Source: Mucilaginibacter rubeus (GTDB taxonomy: Bacteria > Bacteroidota > Bacteroidia > Sphingobacteriales > Sphingobacteriaceae). Taken from it: 64,000 bases of DNA. Made by a program: the position numbers and the translations under genes. The notes under the pieces are model-generated. The model worked only from the letters and a program-made list of their open reading frames with translations, was not told the origin of the DNA and did no database searches. The stretch lies in the NCBI RefSeq assembly GCF_014643835.1, contig NZ_BMKD01000003.1, forward strand, positions 1 through 64,000. Direction: 5' to 3'. Positions 17,380-26,362 of the stretch are shown here, piece by piece. Each line of letters starts with the position of its first letter. Position 1 is the first letter of the stretch.

Positions 17380-18300
17380 ATGCCCAAATTAAACGATGAT
17401 CAGCAAATAAGGCAACTGGCCAATCTCGAATTGTTGGCCCGGCAGGTGGTTGAAGGTTTTATCACCGGCCTGCACCAAAGCCCCTTTCATGGTTTTTCTG
17501 TTGAGTTCGCCGAACACCGATTGTATAACAACGGCGAGTCGGTAAAAAATATCGACTGGAAGCTGCTGGCCCGTACCGATAAATTGTTTGTAAAGCAGTT
17601 TGAAGAGGAAACAAATCTTCGCTGTTTTTTGCTGCTGGATACTTCATCATCCATGAACTTTCCTGAAACGGATACTAATAAACTTCAGTTTTCTGTTTAT
17701 GCCATAGCATCGCTCATGTACCTGTTTAAAAAACAACGTGACGCTTTTGGACTTTGCCTTTTTTCGGATAAAATAGACTGGATCAGCGCGGCCAAATCAA
17801 CCACTACGCACCTGTTTTATTTATATGCCGAGCTGGAAAAAATGTATGCCAGCCCTAAAGTAAATACGCAAACCAATATCACCAATGTGCTGCACCATAT
17901 AGCGCAGGAAATTCATCAGCGTTCGTTGGTGATTATTTTTAGTGATATGCTGGAGAATAATCTGAATGCCGAAAAGCAGCAGGCTTTATTCGCGGCAATT
18001 CAGCATTTAAAGTTTAATAAGCATGAGGTAATAATTTTTAATGTTACTGATAAGCAAAAAGAACTTGAGTTTAATTTTGATAACCGTCCTCATCACTTTG
18101 TTGATATTGAAAGCGGCGACGAGCTGAAGGTAAACCCGGCCCGCATCCGCGATGCTTATAAAGCATCATTAAAAGAATACCGCCATCAGTTGGAGCTAAA
18201 ATGTGCGCAGTATCATATTGACCTGGTTGATGCTGACATCCATGAAGGCTATCATCATATCCTGAATACCTACCTGGTTAAGCGGAATAAGATGATATAA
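17380..18300 (+). CDS. DUF58 / vWA-like domain protein
   Basis: A 306-aa soluble protein. The N-terminal half has the DUF58 signature (HRLYNNGESVKNIDWKLLAR, then TDKLFVKQFEEE), followed by a von Willebrand A-type fold with a MIDAS motif DTSSS at residues 87-91. Proteins of this kind are commonly encoded with MoxR-family AAA+ ATPases and are thought to work with them as metal-dependent chaperones. No MoxR gene is present within this window, so if that link holds it must be elsewhere. It follows the trxA terminator by only ~20 nt and has no obvious promoter of its own, so some read-through is possible. Confidence 0.85.
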   Translation: MPKLNDDQQIRQLANLELLARQVVEGFITGLHQSPFHGFSVEFAEHRLYNNGESVKNIDWKLLARTDKLFVKQFEEETNLRCFLLLDTSSSMNFPETDTNKLQFSVYAIASLMYLFKKQRDAFGLCLFSDKIDWISAAKSTTTHLFYLYAELEKMYASPKVNTQTNITNVLHHIAQEIHQRSLVIIFSDMLENNLNAEKQQALFAAIQHLKFNKHEVIIFNVTDKQKELEFNFDNRPHHFVDIESGDELKVNPARIRDAYKASLKEYRHQLELKCAQYHIDLVDADIHEGYHHILNTYLVKRNKMI

Positions 18301-18321
18301 GAGATTATTTTGTAAAAAAGG

Positions 18322-18402
18322 CGTCATTGCGAGGTACGAAGCAATCCCCAATACGCGGGCCGCTCTGTATAGTTTGGGATTGCTTCGTACCTCGCAATAA
18401 CG
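18322..18402. repeat. 81-bp inverted-repeat element, copy 1
   Basis: Left arm CGTCATTGCGAGGTACGAAG-CAATCCC (18322-18348) and right arm GGGATTGCTTCGTACCTCGC-AATAACG (18376-18402) are almost perfect inverted repeats around a GCCGCTCTGTATAGTT centre. A second copy with the same centre is at 36413-36494. It is non-coding and behaves like a MITE or large REP unit. Confidence 0.85.
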
Positions 18403-18432
18403 GTAGTTTTTTGATTGGGTTTTCTTGAAAAC

Positions 18433-18465
18433 AAAAAAAGGCCATTCCCATTGGAAAACGGCCTC
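18433..18465 (-). terminator. Intrinsic terminator of the two-component operon
   Basis: On the minus strand AGGCCG-TTTTCC and GGGAA-TGGCCT pair and are followed by a run of seven T. It is about 80 nt past the histidine kinase stop. Confidence 0.82.
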
Positions 18466-18542
18466 TATAGTTAAATAGGGGATCTACTTACAAAATAAAC
18501 TTAGCAAAGGTATTGATACAATGTGAAGATTAAGTGAAGTCG

Positions 18543-19862
18543 TTATTCACGGTTAAATATGAGGAATATGCTCGTTCCCCTGTCTTTTACCGAATCTATT
18601 TTTACCCTGATGTCATGAAAAGTAGTAATACTTTTTACAATAGCTAAACCGAGGCCGTAGCTTTCCTTTTCTTCAGTCTCAAATTTTTCAAAACGGTTAA
18701 AAGCGTTTTCTATTTGTTGTTGGTCCATCCCCGCACCTGTGTCCGTAATTTCCAGTACATAAACATCTTCCTTCAATGCATCGGCAACGGTGATACTACC
18801 TTTGGGCCTATTGTATTTAATAGCATTGTTTATCAAATTGAACAACAAGGTATGCATCAGCGGGCGGTTACCCATAATGGAGTAGATGTATTTAATGTTA
18901 TTGTTGAAGGTGAGATGCTTTTCTTCCAAACGGTCTTCCAGTTCTTCCTGGATCTCCATAATTACGCCTGCTATCATCACCACATCGGTCTTGGCATACT
19001 GATTATTTTCAACTTTTGATATCAGCAGCAGGCTATTGATGATAGATTTAAGCCGGTTTAATGTTTTCAACGAAGCGTGCATCTTGTTTTCGCTGGCCTC
19101 GCTAAGTTCTTCCTGCAATAAAATATTCTCCAGCCGGGAACTGATAATTGATATAGGCGTAAGTAATTCATGCGATACATTGGCAATGAACTGTTTTTCC
19201 AGAGCAAACAGGTTACTGATCTTTTTCATGAGTGTGCTGATACTGTCATCAAGCAGTTCAAAATCCTGTGTGGTGGTCTGGATCTTTTCATAATCAAAGT
19301 TCATAGGATCATTTACTTTGATCAGCTTACGGTCGATGATCTTATAAAAGGGCGCAAGCAAAAATTTGGTAAACACCAGGTCGCTTACCAGCGTAAGGGC
19401 GAGTGCTATTATCAATGTCAAAAGGGTAAACCTTTTAATGATGGATTTTAATTCCTCAATGGAGGTAACTGACACGCCAATTTCAAGCAGATAGGTATGG
19501 TTGTTAAAATTAAACTGGTGAGTCAGGATGCGATAAGTTTGCGTAACCAGGTCACTGGTACGTGTTTCGGTTGTGAACTTTACAGCTTTGGTTTCGGTGG
19601 GCTCAAATTTAACAGGGGTTATAATAATGAACTCCTCTTTTAAAATATTATAATCGGTATAAGGCTTTTGATTAGCAAGCTTGCTGCTAATCTCTTTTGA
19701 ACTGAGGTTTTTAAGCGTTTCCCTTTCATTTTCCTCAAGCCTGAGCTCTACATGATTATACGAGATCTTCTCGATAGAAAGCAGGATAAGCAGGCCAGTG
19801 AAAAGTATAATGGCTAATTTGGTTAACGTATTATAAAGGGCCAGTTTTACCTGTAATTTCAT
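18543..19862 (-). CDS. Sensor histidine kinase
   Basis: A 439-aa membrane kinase, second gene of a response regulator-kinase operon. Two membrane spans (about residues 12-30 and 146-168) bracket a ~115-residue periplasmic sensor region. The HisKA box has the phospho-acceptor His231 in FIANVSHELLTP, and the ATPase domain has N box NLINNAIKYN, G1 DTGAGM and G2 GLGLAIVK. The periplasmic part shows no family I recognise, so the signal is unknown. The start lies 13 nt from the response regulator stop. An intrinsic terminator follows. Confidence 0.95.
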   Translation of the reverse strand: MKLQVKLALYNTLTKLAIILFTGLLILLSIEKISYNHVELRLEENERETLKNLSSKEISSKLANQKPYTDYNILKEEFIIITPVKFEPTETKAVKFTTETRTSDLVTQTYRILTHQFNFNNHTYLLEIGVSVTSIEELKSIIKRFTLLTLIIALALTLVSDLVFTKFLLAPFYKIIDRKLIKVNDPMNFDYEKIQTTTQDFELLDDSISTLMKKISNLFALEKQFIANVSHELLTPISIISSRLENILLQEELSEASENKMHASLKTLNRLKSIINSLLLISKVENNQYAKTDVVMIAGVIMEIQEELEDRLEEKHLTFNNNIKYIYSIMGNRPLMHTLLFNLINNAIKYNRPKGSITVADALKEDVYVLEITDTGAGMDQQQIENAFNRFEKFETEEKESYGLGLAIVKSITTFHDIRVKIDSVKDRGTSIFLIFNRE

Positions 19863-19875
19863 GAGGCTGTCAATT

Positions 19876-20553
19876 TCAGATGTTGATACGGTAGCCGATG
19901 CTCCTTACGGTTTCAAACCAATCTATAGGGATATATACCGATAGCTTTTTACGCAGATTTTTAACGTGCACATCCACAAAGTTAGAGTCGGAATTTATTT
20001 CCAATACATCACCCCAAACATGTTCGGTGAGGTTGGTGCGCGATATTACCCTGTTTTTGTTAAGAACCAGGTAATTGAAGATCTCGAACTCTTTTTTGGT
20101 GAGGGTTATACGCTCATCATTGTAGGTAACGGTACGGTTCTGTATGTTGATCTTTAACCCTTTTACATTAATGTCATTACTCTCCAGGCGGTGTTTGCGG
20201 CGGGTGATGGCGTGCATGCGGGCTAATAGTTCGTTTAATGAAAACGGCTTTGCCAGGTAATCGTCGGCACCCTGTTCAAGGCCCGATACCCGGTCGTCAA
20301 CAGCGCCGCGGGCGGTGAGGATAATTACAGCATCTTCGCGTTCGTTCATGCCTTTCAGCATTTTAAGCAGGTCAAAGCCGTCACCGTCGGGCAAGCCCAG
20401 GTCGAGCAGGATAAAGTCATAATTGTTTACGAAGATTTTTTCAGATGCTGATTTTTTGGTGCGGGCGTGTTCAACCGTAAAACCTTCGTGGCTTAAAAAT
20501 TCATCAACCTCAAGCGCAAGGCCTTTTTCGTCTTCAACAATTAGTACGTTCAT
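19876..20553 (-). CDS. OmpR-family response regulator
   Basis: A 225-aa regulator with receiver and winged-helix domains. I start it at the ATG at 20553 (MNVLIVEDEKG), since the extra upstream codons in the open frame are not receiver-like. The acidic pair is Asp8-Glu9, the phosphorylated residue Asp51 in LLDLGLPDGDG, and the conserved Lys is in YLAKPFSLNELLAR. The DNA-binding half carries LTKKEFEIFNYLVLNKNRVI and the ending VRSIGYRINI. It is cognate to the kinase 13 nt downstream. Its targets are unknown; the divergent GH130 gene is a candidate only by position. Confidence 0.95.
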   Translation of the reverse strand: MNVLIVEDEKGLALEVDEFLSHEGFTVEHARTKKSASEKIFVNNYDFILLDLGLPDGDGFDLLKMLKGMNEREDAVIILTARGAVDDRVSGLEQGADDYLAKPFSLNELLARMHAITRRKHRLESNDINVKGLKINIQNRTVTYNDERITLTKKEFEIFNYLVLNKNRVISRTNLTEHVWGDVLEINSDSNFVDVHVKNLRKKLSVYIPIDWFETVRSIGYRINI

Positions 20554-20703
20554 AATTGTGCATTTACAGGAACTATCAATAAGGGTTACAGGATCAAGAT
20601 TATTCACGGCAGGCAAAGTACCGTACCGAAGATTAATAAAGTATGAAGATAGGTTTTTATAGCGGCCTGTAAAGTGTCATTTTTTAAATCTTGCGTTTAA
20701 ATT

Positions 20704-20727
20704 AAAAAAGCGCAAATCAATTTGCGC
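20704..20727 (-). terminator. Terminator-like hairpin facing minus strand, between divergent genes
   Basis: GCGCAAAT-CA-ATTTGCGC (20710-20727) is a perfect inverted repeat. Read on the minus strand it is followed by six T, the form of an intrinsic terminator, yet no minus-strand gene lies upstream. It could block antisense transcription or sit in a leader of the response regulator transcript. Confidence 0.5.
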
Positions 20728-20765
20728 CGATTGGTGTTACAAACTAAAAGCTACCACTTCATTGT

Positions 20766-22223
20766 ATGAGACTTTCTATCGAACGCAAACCCATCCGGGT
20801 AAATCCAGATCCGAAACGTGTAATAGCAAGATTTTTTTTTAATGGGAACGATCGCGCCAAAGAGGTTATTGAGCGTGTAATGTTAATCAGCGAAGATGAT
20901 GCTTTTGGCATTGTATCGCCCTTGCTGCAGGAATATTCCAAAAGGCACCGTAATATTACCCGGGTGCTCAACAGGCATTGCAGCAAACTTAAGCCCTTGT
21001 TTTTAGAGCTCAATATTGATTTTGATACGCTTACCGTTTACCGCAAGCTGCTTATAGGTTCTTACTTTACCCATGAATATTCTATTGAATCGGCCGCCTT
21101 CTTTAATCCCTCAATAGTTGAAGATCCCGACCAAACTGAGCTTGAAGACGGCCAGCGCAGGGTGATCATCAGTTTCCGGGCGGTAGGCGAGGGGCATATC
21201 TCTTCCATAACTTTTCGCCGGGCCTTGATAGATAAGGATAACAACATCAGCATACAACCTGCGGGCAGTTACATTGATGAGGCCGAAATTGTGAGGAATG
21301 CCGTTTATAATAAAAAGCTTTTTTTTGAAAAAGCTGCCATCACCCAAATTAATATTGATGTTATAAGCGAGCTGGAATCAAAGCTCGATCATCATTTTGA
21401 GTACGCCAACCTGCGCCGGATCATCATGGATTCGCAAAAACTGCAGGAAGACGACATGAAGCGGCTGGAGTATGATAAAGTGCTTTGGCTTGCAGATTCC
21501 TATTATGAAATTGTTTTTTCACTGGATACCGATATTTCCGACAGGGTGATCTTCCCGATATCCGAATATGAACGTAAGGGTATTGAGGATGCCCGTTTTG
21601 TACAGTTTACCAACGATGACGGCAGCAAACTATATTACGCTACCTATACAGCTTATGATGGCTCGCTGATTATGCCCAAACTGCTGCAAACAACTGATTT
21701 TTATAATTTTAAGATCATGCCTTTGTACGGAGCCGGTGCGCAGAATAAAAACCTGGCCTTGTTTCCGCGCAAGGTGAACGGCAAGTATGTGATGATATCG
21801 CGGATAGACGGCTGCAATAACTATATCATGTATTCGGATAAGATCAATATCTGGGAAAAGCCGGTAATGCTGCAACAGCCTAAATTTAGCTGGGAGTTTG
21901 TGCAGATAGGTAATTGCGGCTCGCCCATTGAAACACCCGATGGATGGATCATGATAACCCATGGCGTTGGTCCCATGCGCCGTTATGTGCTGGGTGCAAG
22001 TCTGCTTAAACTGGATGACCCAACGGTTGAAATTGGCCGCCTGCGCGAGCCTTTGCTGATCCCCAACAGTGATGAGCGGGAAGGCTATGTACCTAACGTG
22101 CTTTATTCATGCGGGGTAATTGTACACAACAATAAACTCATTATTCCATACGGTGTTTCAGACTCATCAACTGCCTTTGCAGAAGTATGTTTAGATGCAC
22201 TTTTGAATAAGCTTAAAGCCTGA
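20766..22223 (+). CDS. Glycoside hydrolase family 130 protein (mannoside phosphorylase-like)
   Basis: A 485-aa cytoplasmic protein (no signal peptide). FNPSIVEDPDQ followed by RVIISFRAVGEGHISSITFR, ARFVQFTNDDGSKLYYATYT and the segment IGNCGSPIETPDGWIMITHG are typical of the five-bladed GH130 fold, whose members phosphorolyse or hydrolyse beta-mannosides. The first ~100 residues are extra N-terminal sequence seen in the larger GH130 forms. Substrate specificity cannot be read by eye. In related genomes such GH130 genes are often placed near GT4 glycosyltransferases, and two of these are encoded 16 kb away at 38175-41456. The gene is divergent from the two-component operon. Confidence 0.85.
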   Translation: MRLSIERKPIRVNPDPKRVIARFFFNGNDRAKEVIERVMLISEDDAFGIVSPLLQEYSKRHRNITRVLNRHCSKLKPLFLELNIDFDTLTVYRKLLIGSYFTHEYSIESAAFFNPSIVEDPDQTELEDGQRRVIISFRAVGEGHISSITFRRALIDKDNNISIQPAGSYIDEAEIVRNAVYNKKLFFEKAAITQINIDVISELESKLDHHFEYANLRRIIMDSQKLQEDDMKRLEYDKVLWLADSYYEIVFSLDTDISDRVIFPISEYERKGIEDARFVQFTNDDGSKLYYATYTAYDGSLIMPKLLQTTDFYNFKIMPLYGAGAQNKNLALFPRKVNGKYVMISRIDGCNNYIMYSDKINIWEKPVMLQQPKFSWEFVQIGNCGSPIETPDGWIMITHGVGPMRRYVLGASLLKLDDPTVEIGRLREPLLIPNSDEREGYVPNVLYSCGVIVHNNKLIIPYGVSDSSTAFAEVCLDALLNKLKA

Positions 22224-22226
22224 AAA

Positions 22227-22296
22227 GAGCTTAATGCTGAAAGCTCAAAGCAAAAAGCTTTGTGTTGAAAAGCTTTCAGCCTTAAGCTTTCAGCTC
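22227..22296. repeat. GCTTTCAGC-core palindromic repeat, copy after GH130
   Basis: GCTGAAAGCT (22236-22245) pairs with AGCTTTCAGC (22271-22280), enclosing a CAAAGC-AAAAA-GCTTTG hairpin, and a further AAGCTTTCAGCTC follows. It shares the GCTTTCAGC core with the element at 26188-26288. It may also serve as the GH130 transcription end. Confidence 0.65.
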
Positions 22297-22393
22297 ATAT
22301 TTATATTGTTGATTATAAGTCATTTAATTTTAATGTAAATCTCATAATGTATTATTAGTTAAAACTTATTCTTCTTTTTCAAGTTAAATAAAT

Positions 22394-23062
22394 ATGAAAA
22401 AGATAATTTTAAGCTTAAGCATAATACTGTTTTCGCTTACAGGTTTTAGCCAGGCACTTAAACCTGTAAAGATAGATAGCCTTGTCACGGTTTCGCTACC
22501 CGCAGGCTTTACTAAAAAGGATACATTAGGCCAGCAGATATACCAGGGTAGTGCATCATTAGGTAATATTCTTGTTTTACGCGTGCCAAACGCTAATACA
22601 AAACCTTTAAATAAAGAGAGCGATTTGAAGGATGTATTTAAAACCTACATCAATGGTATTCAAAAACAATCTGTTAATGGCAGTGTAATGTATCCGCGTG
22701 ATACCACTATCGGTAAACTGGAAGGAAAGGTATTCACCCTTCGGATTGATAACAGCGGCTCAACCGGCGAATCTCCGGAGTTAAGAAATTTTATTCTGTT
22801 ATATACCCAGGACGTAACCTATACTTTTGAATATAACTATCCGGAGCAAAGACTTGATCTGGCAAAGGCCGAACTGAAACAATTTTCGGGTTCTATCAAA
22901 ATAGCACCTACTTTAGACCGCCGCGATCAGTATTTGTCTGACGCTAAAGGCATGTCCGCCCCGGCCAAAATAGGTATTTATGGTGGCGCCGCCGTTATAA
23001 TACTGATTATCGTATTAACTGTGATCAAACGTAAAAACAGTCAACTGGAAGCTGGAGTTTAA
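22394..23062 (+). CDS. Secreted, membrane-anchored protein of unknown function
   Basis: A 222-aa protein with a Sec signal (MKKIILSLSIILFSLTGFSQ), a ~160-residue extracytoplasmic domain and a C-terminal membrane span (IGIYGGAAVIILIIVLTVI) followed by a short basic tail. The lumenal part begins with VKIDSLVTVSLPAGFTKKDT, a start I have seen in Bacteroidetes proteins of unknown role that resemble lipoprotein-like PsbP/DUF1795 folds, but I cannot assign a family. Its stop codon overlaps the convergent PAP2 gene by 4 nt through a shared TTAA. An AT-rich upstream region gives no clear promoter. Confidence 0.75.
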   Translation: MKKIILSLSIILFSLTGFSQALKPVKIDSLVTVSLPAGFTKKDTLGQQIYQGSASLGNILVLRVPNANTKPLNKESDLKDVFKTYINGIQKQSVNGSVMYPRDTTIGKLEGKVFTLRIDNSGSTGESPELRNFILLYTQDVTYTFEYNYPEQRLDLAKAELKQFSGSIKIAPTLDRRDQYLSDAKGMSAPAKIGIYGGAAVIILIIVLTVIKRKNSQLEAGV

Positions 23063-23742
23063 TTAGCGACAGGGGCTTTTTTGAATACGTTATCGAGCAG
23101 GCCCCTGTTCCATTTGGCCGAATTGATGAACTGCTTACCATCAAGCCATGTTAGCCAAAATATAGTAACAAACACACCAATAGCCGAGCCGGCAAGCACG
23201 TCTTCATAAAAGTGCTCGGTTAAATAAATTCTTGAATAGCCAACCATTATGGCGACAAACAAGGCAGGGATTCCCCAGCCTTTGTTTTTACAGAGGTACG
23301 TTATGACCAGCGCGGCAGAAAAAGCACTCACCGTATGTCCGGACGGAAAGCTGTATTTCTCCAATATATAAACACCTTCTACGGTATGTACCCTGGTCCA
23401 CTGGCTGGCAAAGTATAGCTTTGGCCGGGGAGCGATATAAATGTATTTAAGGATTTGTGCAGCTATGGATGTTATGGCATAGCTTGAGGCCATTAACAGC
23501 CAGCTGCGGTAGCTGAATAAAAGCATAGCAAGTGACACTATTACGGCTGTGGTGCCGTCGCCGATATCTGTAACATAAGGCTCAATGGTATCAAGCCAGG
23601 GTTGGTGCCAACCATTTACGGTAAAAAAAATAGCTTCTCGGGTAAATAGCAGTTTGATAGTCAGGCAGGTGGCTAAAACGATAAGGTAAAGGATAAAAAA
23701 AGGGCGGATCCTGTGCAGCACGTCTTTTATTCCTATCTTCAT
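23059..23742 (-). CDS. PAP2 superfamily membrane phosphatase
   Basis: A 227-aa integral membrane protein with the three acid phosphatase motifs: KYIYIAPRP (Kx6RP), PSGH, and SRIYLTEHFYED (SRx5Hx3D). About five to six hydrophobic spans surround them. The family removes phosphate from lipid pyrophosphates such as undecaprenyl diphosphate or from phosphatidic acid; which one applies here is not visible. A near-consensus -7 element (TTACTTTG on the minus strand) lies only 4 nt before the ATG, suggesting a very short leader. The gene converges on the secreted protein gene at 22394. Confidence 0.93.
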   Translation of the reverse strand: MKIGIKDVLHRIRPFFILYLIVLATCLTIKLLFTREAIFFTVNGWHQPWLDTIEPYVTDIGDGTTAVIVSLAMLLFSYRSWLLMASSYAITSIAAQILKYIYIAPRPKLYFASQWTRVHTVEGVYILEKYSFPSGHTVSAFSAALVITYLCKNKGWGIPALFVAIMVGYSRIYLTEHFYEDVLAGSAIGVFVTIFWLTWLDGKQFINSAKWNRGLLDNVFKKAPVAN

Positions 23743-23784
23743 GCTGCAAAGTAAGCATATACTTATTCAATGCAAAAAAATGAT

Positions 23785-23792
23785 TAATTTTG
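23785..23792 (+). promoter_or_regulatory. Putative -7 element of the permease gene
   Basis: TAATTTTG fits TAnnTTTG, about 30 nt before the permease ATG. The -33 region lacks a clear TTG. Confidence 0.4.
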
Positions 23793-23822
23793 AGATTGGT
23801 TAGCACTTATTAATTAAACTAC

Positions 23823-25757
<1,935 letters not shown>

Positions 25758-25762
25758 AACTT

Positions 25763-26176
25763 ATGTGGACCTGCCCTTTATGCGAACGTGAATTTACCGC
25801 CACCAACCAGGTGCATTCATGCCGCGACAGGGAGCTATCGGAAGCGCTAAGCAGCAAAACGCCCCATACCATAGCGCTGTTTGATCATTTGATTGATGAG
25901 TACCTGCAAATTACCGAAATTAAAGTTTATCCTACCAAAAGCATGATAGCATTGGGAGCAAGGATAAACTTTGCTTATGTTACCCAATTAGGTAAAAACT
26001 TTATTGATGTGGTATTTCCCTTTAAACAGGTTTATGACGATAACCTGTGCTTCAGTAAAATAAAACAAGTGCCCGGCACCGATCAGTATAATCACTACTT
26101 CAGGATGTATTTTAAGGAAGATATTAATGATGAAGTGCGGAAATATATGCGGATGGCTTGGGAAAAAAGTAAATAA
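25763..26176 (+). CDS. DUF5655 domain-containing protein with N-terminal Cys cluster
   Basis: A 137-aa cytoplasmic protein. The body (TPHTIALFDHLIDEYLQI … KVYPTKSMIALGARINFAYV) matches the DUF5655 family, which has no established function. A short N-terminal Cys/His cluster (CPLCEREFTATNQVHSC) looks like a small zinc-binding knuckle. It is 5 nt behind the permease stop; the link to transport is only positional. Confidence 0.78.
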   Translation: MWTCPLCEREFTATNQVHSCRDRELSEALSSKTPHTIALFDHLIDEYLQITEIKVYPTKSMIALGARINFAYVTQLGKNFIDVVFPFKQVYDDNLCFSKIKQVPGTDQYNHYFRMYFKEDINDEVRKYMRMAWEKSK

Positions 26177-26187
26177 CTATATAACTA

Positions 26188-26288
26188 CCGCAGGCTTTCA
26201 GCCTGTGGGTGGCATAATGTAAGCTTTCAGCTTACACCCTTGAGCTGAAAGCTCAAACCATGGTATACCACGGGCTGAAAGCCCGCGG
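26188..26288. repeat. Nested four-palindrome element with GCTTTCAGC core
   Basis: Four short palindromes follow one another: CAGGCT-TTC-AGCCTG (26191-26205), GTAAGCT-TTC-AGCTTAC (26219-26235), TTGAGCT-GAA-AGCTCAA (26240-26256), CGGGCT-GAA-AGCCCG (26271-26285). The first matches the inverse of the fourth and the second the inverse of the third, so the whole unit is itself an inverted repeat. It shares its core with 22227-22296. Confidence 0.8.
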
Positions 26289-26310
26289 CAGATTGAGCGA
26301 CAGAATGTAA

Positions 26311-26342
26311 AAAGAAAAGCCTCCCGTTTCCGGAAGGCTTTC
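26311..26342 (-). terminator. Intrinsic terminator of kup
   Basis: On the minus strand GAAAGCCT-TCCG and CGGGAGGCTTT pair and are followed by TCTTTTT, about 20-50 nt past the kup stop. Confidence 0.82.
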
Positions 26343-26362
26343 AATATTAAAAAGGATTGCAA

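Noticed and set aside
18543-20553. Considered a polysaccharide-utilisation regulator controlling GH130
   Set aside because: No SusC/SusD genes or sugar-binding sensor are visible; the link to GH130 is only divergent position.
26188-26288. Considered a riboswitch or structured RNA gene
   Set aside because: The nested palindromes lack any known riboswitch core and lie downstream of, not before, genes in their orientation; a repeat element is simpler.
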